From positions 50,126 to 114,125 of the forward strand of contig CAMOIE010000008.1 of NCBI GenBank assembly GCA_946615905.1: a stretch of DNA of 64,000 nt. Reading direction: 5' to 3'. This document shows positions 44,696 to 55,042 of this stretch, in pieces (positions within the stretch are counted from its first letter, which is position 1; every line of letters begins with the position of its first letter). Source of the stretch: an uncultured Treponema sp. (GTDB lineage: Bacteria; Spirochaetota; Spirochaetia; Treponematales; Treponemataceae). Made by a program: the position numbers and the translations under genes. The notes under the pieces were generated by a model. That model made no database searches, had not been told where the DNA came from, and worked only from the letters and a program-made list of their open reading frames with translations.

Positions 44696-47600
44696 ATGAA
44701 ACGGATTGTCAGGACCGGTCTTGGAAGCTCAGTTTTTATCCTTCTCGTCATCAGTGTGCTAGCCTTGTTGCGTCCTTTTTATGTCCGCCTGACTGACTTC
44801 CTTGAGTCCGAAAAAGAAAAATTTGTCTCCAGCCTGCAAGAAACCACTGGACTTTCTGTTTCGTATAATTCTATGTCTCCGTCCATTTTATCAGCAATCA
44901 ACATAAAAGGTATAGAGATTTTCGATCTGGAAAGTGGAAAGAAACTTATGACGATTAAGAGGACCAGGCTTTCCTATTCTCTTAAGGATTTGTTTTCAGA
45001 TTCTCCTGTCTTAAAGCGCCTAACTCTGGATTCCGTCGTCTTTGACTATTCCGAAGGAGAGGCGGACTTTGCCCTTGAAAAACTCGGCGAGATGATTTCC
45101 TCCAAAAAGCCCGCATCAAAGGATTCTGCCCCGGTTGACTTGGACGGTGACGGTCTGATTTCTGACGAGGAAATTAAAATCGCTGCCATGAAAAAAATCA
45201 GGCCTGTTTATGAGCTGCTTGAGGATGTAGAGCTTGAATTGCCGTTTGAGCTTGTGGTCAAAAATGTCAGCCTGCATTACAGAAATTCTGTAATTGATAT
45301 TTCCGCAGTCTGCAAAAATATCTCCGCCCACCAAAATCCTTTCAACAAGGCATTGAACATCGAGGCTGACGGGCTTTTGTCTTTGACCCATGCTAAAATC
45401 ACCAGCCGGGGAAAGCGTCTTATGATTGCAGACAATTTTAGAATAGAATCCGTCTTGCGCAGTGACTTGGAGGAAAGCTCCGCATCAGTAAGTCTTTCTG
45501 GGGTGCGCTGGGCTGATTTAACTCTCAGCCGCCTTGACCTCCTGCTTCATTATGACAAGGGTGTTGTTACTGCCAGAACTATGCGGTCAGTTTATCCCTT
45601 CTCCCTTTACGCTTCATTGGATTTTAAAAATTACAGACTTGACGCTGACTTTGATTCCCAGGCCTTTGCCCCTTTTGACTTAGTAAAATTCCGCCGCCCG
45701 ACTTCGATGCTTGCAAAACTGTCAGCCTTGAGACTTTCAGGCCCTATAAAATTATCCGTGCAAAACAATGATGGAAAATTCTCCTGTAAGTATGTGACTG
45801 GGGAAAAAATCTGGATTCCCAGAAATGTCATTGGCAGGGAGCCTTTTTATTTGGGACTTGCCTTGAACGGCAACGGGGACATGGTGAAGTCCGCAAAAAT
45901 AACCGCCGTTGGCGACCAGATTCAGGCTTCATACACAGGATCCTTCAACATAAAAAAACTTCAGCCTCAGGGACTTCTTTCTGTTGAAAAACTCGTGCTG
46001 AATAACGGTGGTCTTATTTCAACGGAAGTTTTTATTGACCCCTTGAAAAAGGGCTTTGAGTGTCTTTCACCAAATGTTTTCTTTGGCGAGAGATTTTTAA
46101 CCGGAGTCAGTCTGTCTGTAATTCCTGCCGCATCCTCCGTTGACTTCGACTTGGAATTTGACGACTACGCCCATTCCGACTGGGAAAATCCCGGTCACTT
46201 TGAGTTTTCCGGTTCCGTAATGACCGGCAAGAATTCCTATGTACAGGCTTCTGTTTCTGTCGCTGATGAATTTGCCGATAGCCTTCTTTACTTGGCCTCA
46301 TTTTTTATGGCCGATTCACAAAAACTTTCTGGACTTGTAGCCTCTGCGAAAAATTTAATTATGTCGGGAGAGTTGTATCTTTCCTGTCCCTTGTCATCAT
46401 CTAAGGAATTCTCCTTCAATGCTCCGTATTTTCTTTTGGCAGACACGAGCCAAGACCGCCGTCTTCTTTCTTTTACGGCGGACGGTTCAAATCAGACCAT
46501 CCAGATTAACCGTGTCTATTTGCAATACGGCAAGCAGACAGCCGAAGCTTCTTTTGGCCTTGACCTTGCTGACGGTTTTAATGATTTTTCCTTTACCGGC
46601 GACATAAACTACAATTCCACGCCCTACCGCTTTTCAGGAAATTATGCCGCTGACTGGCTGACTGTGGCAGGAGACTACAATTTTGAGGCGACAGCCGAGT
46701 TCGGACATGAAACAATAGGCTCCATTTCATTTTCTTCCCTTCCGCTGGTTGCCGGTGATATGATTTTTACCCTCTCGTCATCTTCGTCATTCATGTGGTC
46801 TAAAAGCAAGGGCTTTTCTTTTGAGCTGTTCGACTTTGAGGTTGAGGAGCCTACTGGAAGACTTGTTTCCCGTCCACATCTTGCATTCTCAGGACGGGCT
46901 GACAGCTACGGCTTTGTAATGGACACGATTTCATATTCTGATGACGCCTCCTTGCTAGAAGGTTCTGGTTCTTTGATGTGGAACTTTTCAAATTCTATTT
47001 TTGAGTCCCTCCATGTCGGGCTTGATTTGAAAAGTCCTCTTACTACGGAAGCCCTTTCTGTCTCTGCGGACTTGACGAATCCTGAGGATAAGGGCTTGTC
47101 CGGTGATGCCCTGAAAAATGACTTTTATATCTCTGCTCTAGCCAACATAGATTCTCTTCCCGCCGCCCATTTTCTCGCCAGTCAGACTGACGGCAATTCA
47201 GTTTCTGCCGAAATCAGCGTTCTTGGAACAATAGCCAATCCTTCTGTTTCTGTGAATATATCAAAAGCCTCCTTGAATCTCCTGGGAAACGATGCGGAAT
47301 TTGTCACTATGTTCGGTCTTGACGATTCCGGCCTCATACTTGATAAATTCGATGGAAATTGGGGCCTGCTGAAGTTAAGCGGAGGAAGCGGAAATTTCAG
47401 TCTTTCTGACTTTTCTGGAAAATTTTCCGCCCTCTTAGAAGGCTCAGCAGTCAGCAGAGATTTTTCTGCCCCTCTGGTTCTTTCGATCGAGAAAAACGAC
47501 GGGGCTTCTTCTGAAAAAGCTATGGCAATCACTTTGTCTTCTCCGTCAGTTTCTGGTACCCTCTTTCCGACTGAATTTCCTTTTGGAATAACCGCAATTT

Positions 47601-49192
47601 CTTCCGAAGACCGCATTGACATTACGACCCAAAACGGACTTTCTGCCTTTTATTTAAAAGATGGCTCACTTGCCGCCCAAGCTGACTCAAATTTCCCGAT
47701 TTCCTTTTGGGCGGCAGGCTTTCTAAAAAACAACGAAATCGAGCTTTCTGTCGGGAATATCTCCGCCGATTTGAAGAAATTTTTCTCCTATCTCGACATT
47801 CCGTTCGTAAATTTTGACCACGGCTTGCTTACAGGAAACGTCACGATTTCAGGAATTACTTCTGACCCCGAAATTACTGGCGAAATAAAAGTTGACCAGC
47901 CTGTTCTCGTCATTCCCCTTGTCTCAAAATATTCGTTTACGGCGGATTCAGTCCAGGGAAAAATCGAAAATGGAATCTTCCATGTTGAAAAAACTCCTGT
48001 CACCCTGGGGCCTGGAGCTGGAAAGGTCGGTTGTACAATTGAATTCAACAGGTGGCAGCCTTCGTATATCACAGTTCCGATAGAGGCTCCTTCAAGCAGT
48101 CCAGTGCCCGTAGATTTGTCTTTCCCATATATCCGCTGCAAGGGCAATGCCTGTGGCTCCATGCAGTTGGGCTATGGGGACGGAATCTTGTCTGTCGAAG
48201 GCTCCATCACTGGAAGCAATGCAGAAATTACCGTAGTCACATCGGCTTTGCAGGCCTCTATTACAAATCCGACCCTTCTTTCCCTCCTGCCTACTGGGGA
48301 GGAGGCTATGTTTGATGTGGCGGCTTCGATGCACTTGGTTTTTGGCGACAAGGTTCAGGTTCTTTTTAGTCCTCTTTTGCGGGGCATCGTAATTCCCGGC
48401 AACTCCATGGACTTGGCCGTAGATACGCAGAACGGCTCATTTTCCCTTGTCGGAGACGTTTCTTTGAGGGCGGGTGAAATCTCCTGGCTCAGCCGTAACT
48501 TTTATTTGAAGGAAGGCCGGGTTCTTTTTAATGAGAATCAGGATTTGATTGATCCGAGAATTACTGTCCGGGCTGAAACCCGCGAGCGGGACGAATCCAA
48601 CAATCAGGTGACAATCACGATGAGCGCGCGTAACCAGCCCCTGAGTCAGTTTACCCCTCAGTTTTCTTCAAGCCCTGCAAAGTCTGAGGCTGAAATCCTT
48701 ACCCTTCTGGGACAGTTCGTCTCCGGTGACTCGCAGAATGCTGCCGGAGTGGCGGTCGCCTCTGGTGACTATCTTATGCAATCTATGGTCATGCGTTCAA
48801 TAGAAAACACATTGCGTGAACTGTGCAATTTTGATATATTCTCGATACGGTTGAATGTTATCCAGAATGCGGTCAACTATAGTTTGCAGAGAGATTCTAG
48901 CAACAACAAGCTGACCTTCAGTAACTTTTTTGATAATTCAACTGTTTATATTGGGAAATACTTCGGAAGTGCGATTTATGCTGATGCAATGTTGCACTGG
49001 ACTTATGACGACACCCGTGATGCACAGGGAAATCTTGTGAATGGTTTGGTTTTCCAGCCTGAATTCGGATTTGAAATGGCCTCACCTTATGTCAATATTC
49101 GTCTCGGAGTTGCTCCTAATTTAGACGCGATTAAAAATGACTTGTGGATGCCATCTACATCGATAACGCTGTCTTGGAAACATTCATTTTAA
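44696..49192 (+). CDS. tamB: TamB-like translocation and assembly module protein
   Basis: 1498 residues. One N-terminal membrane segment (about 9-27), then a very long run of beta strands forming the lipid-conducting groove of AsmA/TamB proteins, and the C-terminal DUF490/TamB domain (about 1240-1498) with LKEGRVLFNENQDLIDPRITVRAE (in parts) and EILTLLGQFVSGD. TamB works with BamA-family proteins in outer-membrane protein insertion and lipid transport; bamA follows directly. Residues 148-159 (DLDGDGLISDEE) form a textbook EF-hand loop, unusual here. No good ribosome site at ATG 44696. Confidence 0.88.
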   Translation: MKRIVRTGLGSSVFILLVISVLALLRPFYVRLTDFLESEKEKFVSSLQETTGLSVSYNSMSPSILSAINIKGIEIFDLESGKKLMTIKRTRLSYSLKDLFSDSPVLKRLTLDSVVFDYSEGEADFALEKLGEMISSKKPASKDSAPVDLDGDGLISDEEIKIAAMKKIRPVYELLEDVELELPFELVVKNVSLHYRNSVIDISAVCKNISAHQNPFNKALNIEADGLLSLTHAKITSRGKRLMIADNFRIESVLRSDLEESSASVSLSGVRWADLTLSRLDLLLHYDKGVVTARTMRSVYPFSLYASLDFKNYRLDADFDSQAFAPFDLVKFRRPTSMLAKLSALRLSGPIKLSVQNNDGKFSCKYVTGEKIWIPRNVIGREPFYLGLALNGNGDMVKSAKITAVGDQIQASYTGSFNIKKLQPQGLLSVEKLVLNNGGLISTEVFIDPLKKGFECLSPNVFFGERFLTGVSLSVIPAASSVDFDLEFDDYAHSDWENPGHFEFSGSVMTGKNSYVQASVSVADEFADSLLYLASFFMADSQKLSGLVASAKNLIMSGELYLSCPLSSSKEFSFNAPYFLLADTSQDRRLLSFTADGSNQTIQINRVYLQYGKQTAEASFGLDLADGFNDFSFTGDINYNSTPYRFSGNYAADWLTVAGDYNFEATAEFGHETIGSISFSSLPLVAGDMIFTLSSSSSFMWSKSKGFSFELFDFEVEEPTGRLVSRPHLAFSGRADSYGFVMDTISYSDDASLLEGSGSLMWNFSNSIFESLHVGLDLKSPLTTEALSVSADLTNPEDKGLSGDALKNDFYISALANIDSLPAAHFLASQTDGNSVSAEISVLGTIANPSVSVNISKASLNLLGNDAEFVTMFGLDDSGLILDKFDGNWGLLKLSGGSGNFSLSDFSGKFSALLEGSAVSRDFSAPLVLSIEKNDGASSEKAMAITLSSPSVSGTLFPTEFPFGITAISSEDRIDITTQNGLSAFYLKDGSLAAQADSNFPISFWAAGFLKNNEIELSVGNISADLKKFFSYLDIPFVNFDHGLLTGNVTISGITSDPEITGEIKVDQPVLVIPLVSKYSFTADSVQGKIENGIFHVEKTPVTLGPGAGKVGCTIEFNRWQPSYITVPIEAPSSSPVPVDLSFPYIRCKGNACGSMQLGYGDGILSVEGSITGSNAEITVVTSALQASITNPTLLSLLPTGEEAMFDVAASMHLVFGDKVQVLFSPLLRGIVIPGNSMDLAVDTQNGSFSLVGDVSLRAGEISWLSRNFYLKEGRVLFNENQDLIDPRITVRAETRERDESNNQVTITMSARNQPLSQFTPQFSSSPAKSEAEILTLLGQFVSGDSQNAAGVAVASGDYLMQSMVMRSIENTLRELCNFDIFSIRLNVIQNAVNYSLQRDSSNNKLTFSNFFDNSTVYIGKYFGSAIYADAMLHWTYDDTRDAQGNLVNGLVFQPEFGFEMASPYVNIRLGVAPNLDAIKNDLWMPSTSITLSWKHSF

Positions 49193-49212
49193 AAAAACGG
49201 GGATATTTTTTT

Positions 49213-51663
49213 ATGCGTTCACTTCCATTCAAACCGGTCTTGATTTTAGCGCTTCTTGGAATTTTTGTTTCGATTTTTCCTGTCGCGGCTCAAGATTCTG
49301 GTTCCAGCCAGACGGAAACCGAGGAAAATTCATCAGACAGCGACTGGTTTTACGGAAAACTTATTCGGTCTGTTTCGTTCAAGGGATTGGAGAACGTTGA
49401 CCGCAAGGATGTTGACGGTGTTACTTCATCTTTCGTAGGAAAAAAATTTGACGACGATGTTTTTGAGGACTTGATTAACAGGGTTTATGCCCTGGATCTT
49501 TTTGAGGAAATCAATCCGCAGGCTGTCGCCGGGGACTCAAAAAAATCAACCGTCGCAATTGTTCTGAGCGTAACGGAACGACCTGTTATTTCAAGAATCA
49601 TCTTCCGCGGAAACAAGCAGGTTAGAACCGCCGAATTGAAAGAGACGATTTCAATCAAGGAAAAAGACGTCTATATTGAAAGCAAGGCTTTGATTGCAGA
49701 GCGTGCCATCCGCGACCTTTATTTGGGAAAGGGCTTTACTCAGATTTCAGTTTCCTCCTCCGTAAAAAAGGGTAAGAGGGGAATGGAGCTGACGTTCCTT
49801 GTCAAGGAAGGCTTTCCGACAGTGATAAAGACGATAGAATTTCAGGGAAACAACGTTTTCTCTGACAGAACTTTGCGCAGAAAGCTCAAACTCAAGGAAG
49901 TCGGCCTTTTCAACAAGGGGGCATTTCAGGAGTCCTCACTTGAAGCTGACAAACAGGCTGTCCTAGCTTTTTACAATAACAACGGCTACATTGATGCTGA
50001 GGTAATCGATATTACAAAAACCGAGGCAATAAACGAGAAAAAAGAGCGCAATGAACTGACCATCACCTTTATTCTCCGAGAGGGCGGAATCTATACTTTT
50101 GGCGGGGTCACATTCGAGGGCAACAAAATCTTCTCGACTGAGGACTTGCGTCCCCTCATAAAGCTCAAGGATGGAGCCACTTTTAACCAAACGAAATTCC
50201 AGGAAGGTTTGATGGCCGTTACCGATAAATATTATGAGAACGGCTATACGGCAAATCGCTTTGAGCCTGTAGATGCAAAGGATCCTGAGAATAAGACGAT
50301 ATCTTTCAATATCTTAATTATGGAAAATGCCCGTAGCCATATTGAGAATATCATCATCAAGGGGAATACAAAGACTAAGGAAAAGGTAATTCGCCGAGAA
50401 ATCCCTATTGATACCGGTGATATTTTCTCCAAGACAAAAATTACGACAGGTCTTCGAAACCTTTACAACCTCCAGTATTTCTCTGCCATTGTTCCTAATG
50501 TTATTGGCGGATCCGAAGAAAATCTCGTTGACTTGGTATTCTCTGTTGAGGAGCAGTCAACTACGTCAATCGAATTCGGCGTTACATTCTCCGGTGTTTC
50601 AGATGCCGAGCAGTTGCCATTTGCCCTTTTTGTCAAGTGGCAGGATTCCAACTTGTTCGGAACCGGTAAAAATGTCGGTTTGAGTACGACCTTGGCCTCT
50701 GACGAGCAGTCCGCTACTCTTTCATTCGGGCAGGACTGGATTGGAGATATTCCTCTCTCATTTTCTTTGAGTACAGGTTTTTCCCATTCAAAATTGTCCG
50801 CTTTGAGGACCCATTTTACTCCCGATGGTATTTATGAAGATGATACGTCTTACATGGACTATGAGCAGTTGAAGTGGACTTCTGGAATCTCATTGGGGCG
50901 TCGTTGGACTCCAGACTGGGCGATTCTCTCTCTCTCAGGTGGTGTTACTGGTAGCTTGAAGAGCAATAAGTACAATTCTGATCTTTATACCCCTGTTGAC
51001 ACTTCTGTAAGTAGCTATGCGAACAAGTGGGGGTGGCAGAATTCTGTGTGGACTTCCTTCTCCATCGATGACCGTGACGTAAACTATGATCCTTCAACAG
51101 GTTGGTTTGCTAGCCAGCGTCTTACCTGGTATGGACTTACCCCTTGGGAAGATGAATATTTTCTGAGGACTGACACTAAACTTGAAAGGTATTTCACCCT
51201 TTTCAATGTCCCGATTACAGAAAAATGGAACTGGAAAATGGTTCTCTTTATGTATTCTGGTCTTTCACTTGAATTCCCCAAACCTAATACAGCTGTCGGC
51301 GCATCAAGCAAACTCTATATCGATGGTATGTTTAACGGACGTGGTTGGACTGACATCTACAATGACCACCGTGGCCGGGCCTTGTGGAGCAATATCGTAG
51401 AGCTTCGTATGCCGGTCGTTCCTGGCGTTTTGGCCGTAGACTGGTTCGGTGATGCCGCTGTCGTAAAAAATTCTCCATACGACATGTTCCATCATGTGTA
51501 TAAGGAAAGTTTTTTCTTCAGTACAGGGCCTGGAATCCGCTTTACGATTCCCCAGTTCCCCTTGCGACTTCTCTTTGCCAATACCTTTGAGATTGTCGAT
51601 GATGAGATTGTCTGGGACAAGAAGTGGTCGTTCGTCCTTTCATTCAACATCACGAACAAATAA
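49213..51663 (+). CDS. bamA: Outer-membrane assembly factor BamA
   Basis: 816 residues. A signal peptide (about 1-28, cut near AAQ/DSG), five POTRA domains (about 55-430; e.g. FRGNKQVRTAELKETISIKEKD, FQGNNVFSDRTLRRKLKLKE, FEGNKIFSTEDL) and a C-terminal Omp85 barrel (about 450-816). It inserts barrel proteins into the outer membrane and is the homologue of T. pallidum TP0326. I start it at ATG 49213 (GGGGA nine bases upstream); ATG 49144 lies within tamB. The chain ends in Lys rather than Phe, which is not rare in spirochaetes. Confidence 0.93.
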   Translation: MRSLPFKPVLILALLGIFVSIFPVAAQDSGSSQTETEENSSDSDWFYGKLIRSVSFKGLENVDRKDVDGVTSSFVGKKFDDDVFEDLINRVYALDLFEEINPQAVAGDSKKSTVAIVLSVTERPVISRIIFRGNKQVRTAELKETISIKEKDVYIESKALIAERAIRDLYLGKGFTQISVSSSVKKGKRGMELTFLVKEGFPTVIKTIEFQGNNVFSDRTLRRKLKLKEVGLFNKGAFQESSLEADKQAVLAFYNNNGYIDAEVIDITKTEAINEKKERNELTITFILREGGIYTFGGVTFEGNKIFSTEDLRPLIKLKDGATFNQTKFQEGLMAVTDKYYENGYTANRFEPVDAKDPENKTISFNILIMENARSHIENIIIKGNTKTKEKVIRREIPIDTGDIFSKTKITTGLRNLYNLQYFSAIVPNVIGGSEENLVDLVFSVEEQSTTSIEFGVTFSGVSDAEQLPFALFVKWQDSNLFGTGKNVGLSTTLASDEQSATLSFGQDWIGDIPLSFSLSTGFSHSKLSALRTHFTPDGIYEDDTSYMDYEQLKWTSGISLGRRWTPDWAILSLSGGVTGSLKSNKYNSDLYTPVDTSVSSYANKWGWQNSVWTSFSIDDRDVNYDPSTGWFASQRLTWYGLTPWEDEYFLRTDTKLERYFTLFNVPITEKWNWKMVLFMYSGLSLEFPKPNTAVGASSKLYIDGMFNGRGWTDIYNDHRGRALWSNIVELRMPVVPGVLAVDWFGDAAVVKNSPYDMFHHVYKESFFFSTGPGIRFTIPQFPLRLLFANTFEIVDDEIVWDKKWSFVLSFNITNK

Positions 51664-51752
51664 AACTTAATGAAAAGGAAAAATGGAAAGTTGGTGGTGT
51701 CATTCCTCTTAATTTTTCATTTTTCGCTATTCATCATTCGTTGGAAAATCAT

Positions 51753-51758
51753 TATACT
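51753..51758 (+). promoter_or_regulatory. -10 box close to the skp start
   Basis: TATACT lies nine bases before ATG 51767, with no ribosome site between and no clear -35. The 100-base gap after bamA is AT-rich. A second, near-leaderless transcript for skp-mutS is possible. Confidence 0.35.
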
Positions 51759-51766
51759 TTTGGCTT

Positions 51767-52294
51767 ATGAAAACTTTGCAGAAAAAATTAATTTTAACCG
51801 CGATTCTTACATTTGCGATTTCAGGACTCGCATTTTCCCAGCAGATTACCCGCTTCGGCGTTGTAGATACAGCCCGCGTCTATCAGGCTTACTTCCGCAA
51901 TTCGGCTCCCGTCCGCAACTATGAGTCAAAAAAGGCCTCCTTTCAGACTGAAATCAACAATAAGACTGACGAGATTCAAAAGCTAAAGCAGAAAAAGGCC
52001 GAATACGAGGCCTCTGGAAATTCTTCTGCGGCATTGCGCACCGAGGCTGAAATCACAAAAAAAACAGATGCCTTGACCGAATATACGAACGCAAAGAATA
52101 TAGAGCTTGAGTCATTGAAGAATTCCTTGCAGTCAAACGATTCATTCTATAAAAAACTCTACGCCACATTGCAGAAAGTTGCGGAGAGCGAAGGCTTCTC
52201 CCTGATTTTGAGCTTGCAGCAGGCGAACGGAGTCCTCTGGTATTCACCGTCTGTTGATGTGACTGACAAAGTTATTTCGGCATTAGGTTTGTAA
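51767..52294 (+). CDS. skp: Skp/OmpH-like periplasmic chaperone
   Basis: 175 residues. A signal peptide (about 1-24, ending LAFSQ) is followed by the Skp head strand (FGVVDTARVYQAYF) and a long coiled-coil hairpin (about 55-135, Lys/Glu rich) before the returning head strands. Skp trimers hold unfolded outer-membrane proteins for BamA, encoded just upstream. The stop shares a base with the mutS start (TAATG). Confidence 0.9.
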   Translation: MKTLQKKLILTAILTFAISGLAFSQQITRFGVVDTARVYQAYFRNSAPVRNYESKKASFQTEINNKTDEIQKLKQKKAEYEASGNSSAALRTEAEITKKTDALTEYTNAKNIELESLKNSLQSNDSFYKKLYATLQKVAESEGFSLILSLQQANGVLWYSPSVDVTDKVISALGL

Positions 52295-54975
52295 TGCCAA
52301 GAAGCAAAGATACTATCGTCGCAGGGGGCGTCCAGAAGTCTGAGTCCGCTGAAATCACGCCTTTGATGCTCCAGTACCAGTCGATAAAAGACCAGCATAA
52401 GGACGAAGTTTTGTTTTTCCGACTCGGCGACTTTTACGAGATGTTCGACAAGGATGCCGAGGAAGTCTCCCGCCTTTTGAATCTGACCCTGACACACAGG
52501 GCTTCTTCTCCCATGTGCGGAATCCCTTACCACGCCTCAAAAATCTATATAGCCAGGCTTTTGCGCGCCGGAAAGAAAATCGCAATCTGCGAGCAGGTCG
52601 GTGAAATCGCCCACGGAAAGGGCCTTACCGAGCGCAAGGTGATTGAAGTCATAACCCCCGGAACTGCGACTGAAAGCGAGTATCTTGAGGGTGGGGCGAA
52701 CAATTTTTTGGCGGCTCTTTTTGTGAGCGGCGGAATGGCAGGATACGCCTACATCGATGTCACGACGGCGGACTTTTTTGCGACCTCCTGGCCTGAAAAA
52801 GACATGGCTGAGGAATTCGCCAAGGAATTGAGCCGTTCTCACCCCCATGAAATCCTCCTGCCAGAAAAATTGCGGTCAAACCAGACCGTCCAAGCGATTT
52901 TGTCCCAAATTCAAAATCTCTCAGTCTCATTTTACCCGGACTGGAATTTTGACACAAAACTTTCCTACAGAAGACTGACCGAGCATTTCAACACGGTCAA
53001 TTTAAATTCATTCTCGCTCACGGAAAATTCCCCGGAAGTTTCCCCGGCAGGATTTTTGCTGGATTATCTTGAGAAAACGGCCGTGACTTCGTCTCCCCAT
53101 GTGAGCGAAATCAAAGTTTATAAAGATTCCCAGTTTGTCATAATCGACTCTTCCTCCAGACGGAACCTTGAGATTACGGAGAATCTCCGCGACGGCTCTG
53201 CCTCCTTTACCCTTTTGGAATGCGTCAATTATACGCTCACCGCCATGGGAAAGCGTCTTCTCCGCTCCTGGCTTGACTATCCGCTGACAGACGAGAATGC
53301 GATCCGCCGCCGTCAGGAAAAAGTCGCCAGCTTTGTAAAAGACAGAATCCTGCTTGATAAGGTCCGCGAGGGGCTGCATCCGGTACTGGACATCGAGCGG
53401 CTTGCAGGAAGAATCGCGATGGACAGGGCGCACGCCAAGGATTTGGTCGCCTTGAAAAATTCCCTTGTCTCCTGGCTTTCTGTGCGAAAGATCCTCTGCA
53501 TGAATGCTGGCGGGGAAGGGCTTCCTGCCCTTAATGATGAGAGTGCTTACGAGACGGCCTTTAAAATCGCCGACTTGATTGACCATGCGATTTTGGACGA
53601 CCCTGCGACAAGCCTTACGGAAGGTAGAATAATCAAGCCCGGCTGGTCCGAGGAGCTGGACAATTACCGGAACATGCAGGAAAACTCCACCCAGATTCTA
53701 AACGACTATCTTGAGGAGGAGAAATCCAAGACAGGAATTCAGAACCTGCGCATAAAGTCAAACAACAATGCCGGCTATTATATCGAAGTCACAAAAGGCA
53801 AGTTGACTTCTGTTCCTCCGCATTTTATTTTCCGCCGCTCCCTTTTGAACGCTGAACGCTACACGACCTCCCGCCTTCAGGAGATTGAGCGCGACTTGAA
53901 TGAGGCTGAGACCCGCATAAATGAGACCGAACGCGATCTTTTTCTTGAGGTCCGCCACAAAATCGCCTCTCATACCGCCTTCCTTTTGCAGACTGCCCGC
54001 GAAATCGCGAGGATTGACGTGTGCGCGTCCCTTGCCTACGCCGCGATTTTGAACAAGTGGGTCTGCCCGCAGGTTGACTCAGGAAGCGACTTTATAATAA
54101 AGAACGGCCGCCATCCGGTTGTTGAGAGCCATATTCCGCAGGGAGACTTTGTTCCGAATGATTCTGCTCTTTCGTCCGGGACACCTTCTTCTGGAAGTGA
54201 ATGTATTCCTTCCTTTGACTTGATTACAGGTCCCAACATGGCCGGAAAATCGACTTATTTACGGCAGAACGCTTTGATTGCCCTGCTTGCCCAAATCGGT
54301 TCCTTTGTTCCCGCAGACGAGGCGAAAATCGGCGTGATTGACAAAATCTTCTGCCGGGTCGGGGCTAGCGACAACCTTGCCCGTGGCGAGTCGACATTTT
54401 TGGTTGAGATGAGCGAGACCGCAAATATTCTCCGTCAGGCGACAGAGAAATCCCTCGTGATTATGGACGAAGTTGGACGGGGAACTTCAACCGAGGACGG
54501 ACTTTCAATCGCCTGGGCTGTAAGCGAGTATCTTTTGAACAGCGTCCGCTGCAAGACTTTGTTTGCGACCCACTACCACGAGCTTGCCCGCCTTGACCAT
54601 CCAGCCCTCAAACTTCTGTGCATGGCCGTAAGCTCCCAGGGGCAGAAAATCGTCTTTTTGCGAAAAATCAAGGAAGGTGCCAGCGAGAACTCCTACGGAA
54701 TCCACGTTGCCCGCCTTGCCGGAATTCCCGACCAGGTGATTAGCCGCGCGAACGAGATTTTAAACCACCTGCAAAAAATCGCAGGCGACAAGCCGATTCT
54801 TGAGAATATCCCCGCTCCTGAGACGAAAAAGCCTGAGGCTCCCCGTGTGCCTGGTCTTTTTTCTGACGAGGAGCTGATTCTTGATGAGATTCTTTCGACA
54901 GAAGTTGATGACATCACGCCTCGGCAGGCACTAGAACTTGTCGCCCGGTGGAAAAAATCCCTTTCTGGTCGATAA
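52294..54975 (+). CDS. mutS: DNA mismatch repair protein MutS
   Basis: 893 residues. The mismatch-recognition motif is FFRLGDFYEMF (about 48-58), then the connector, lever and clamp domains, and an ABC-type ATPase with Walker A GPNMAGKSTY (about 649-658), the ST motif and Walker B VIMDEVGRGTS, followed by ATHYHEL. The last 60 residues form the usual helix-turn-helix and dimer tail. A short Ser/Gly-rich insertion (SALSSGTPSSGSEC) lies just before the Walker A strand. The ATG overlaps the skp stop. The order bamA-skp-mutS matches T. pallidum. Confidence 0.96.
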   Translation: MPRSKDTIVAGGVQKSESAEITPLMLQYQSIKDQHKDEVLFFRLGDFYEMFDKDAEEVSRLLNLTLTHRASSPMCGIPYHASKIYIARLLRAGKKIAICEQVGEIAHGKGLTERKVIEVITPGTATESEYLEGGANNFLAALFVSGGMAGYAYIDVTTADFFATSWPEKDMAEEFAKELSRSHPHEILLPEKLRSNQTVQAILSQIQNLSVSFYPDWNFDTKLSYRRLTEHFNTVNLNSFSLTENSPEVSPAGFLLDYLEKTAVTSSPHVSEIKVYKDSQFVIIDSSSRRNLEITENLRDGSASFTLLECVNYTLTAMGKRLLRSWLDYPLTDENAIRRRQEKVASFVKDRILLDKVREGLHPVLDIERLAGRIAMDRAHAKDLVALKNSLVSWLSVRKILCMNAGGEGLPALNDESAYETAFKIADLIDHAILDDPATSLTEGRIIKPGWSEELDNYRNMQENSTQILNDYLEEEKSKTGIQNLRIKSNNNAGYYIEVTKGKLTSVPPHFIFRRSLLNAERYTTSRLQEIERDLNEAETRINETERDLFLEVRHKIASHTAFLLQTAREIARIDVCASLAYAAILNKWVCPQVDSGSDFIIKNGRHPVVESHIPQGDFVPNDSALSSGTPSSGSECIPSFDLITGPNMAGKSTYLRQNALIALLAQIGSFVPADEAKIGVIDKIFCRVGASDNLARGESTFLVEMSETANILRQATEKSLVIMDEVGRGTSTEDGLSIAWAVSEYLLNSVRCKTLFATHYHELARLDHPALKLLCMAVSSQGQKIVFLRKIKEGASENSYGIHVARLAGIPDQVISRANEILNHLQKIAGDKPILENIPAPETKKPEAPRVPGLFSDEELILDEILSTEVDDITPRQALELVARWKKSLSGR

Positions 54976-54997
54976 CGAGATTTTATAAAAATTCTGC

Positions 54998-55041
54998 TGA
55001 GATTTTTGCCGGAAATAAAAATCTGAGACAATAAATATAGT
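54998..55041 (+). promoter_or_regulatory. AT-rich dyad and -10-like box before comF
   Basis: AGATTTTT (55000-55007) pairs with AAAAATCT (55017-55024) around a nine-base loop. TATAGT at 55036-55041 follows. This could be an operator over the comF promoter or a weak end signal for mutS (no T run follows). Confidence 0.35.
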
Positions 55042-55042
55042 G

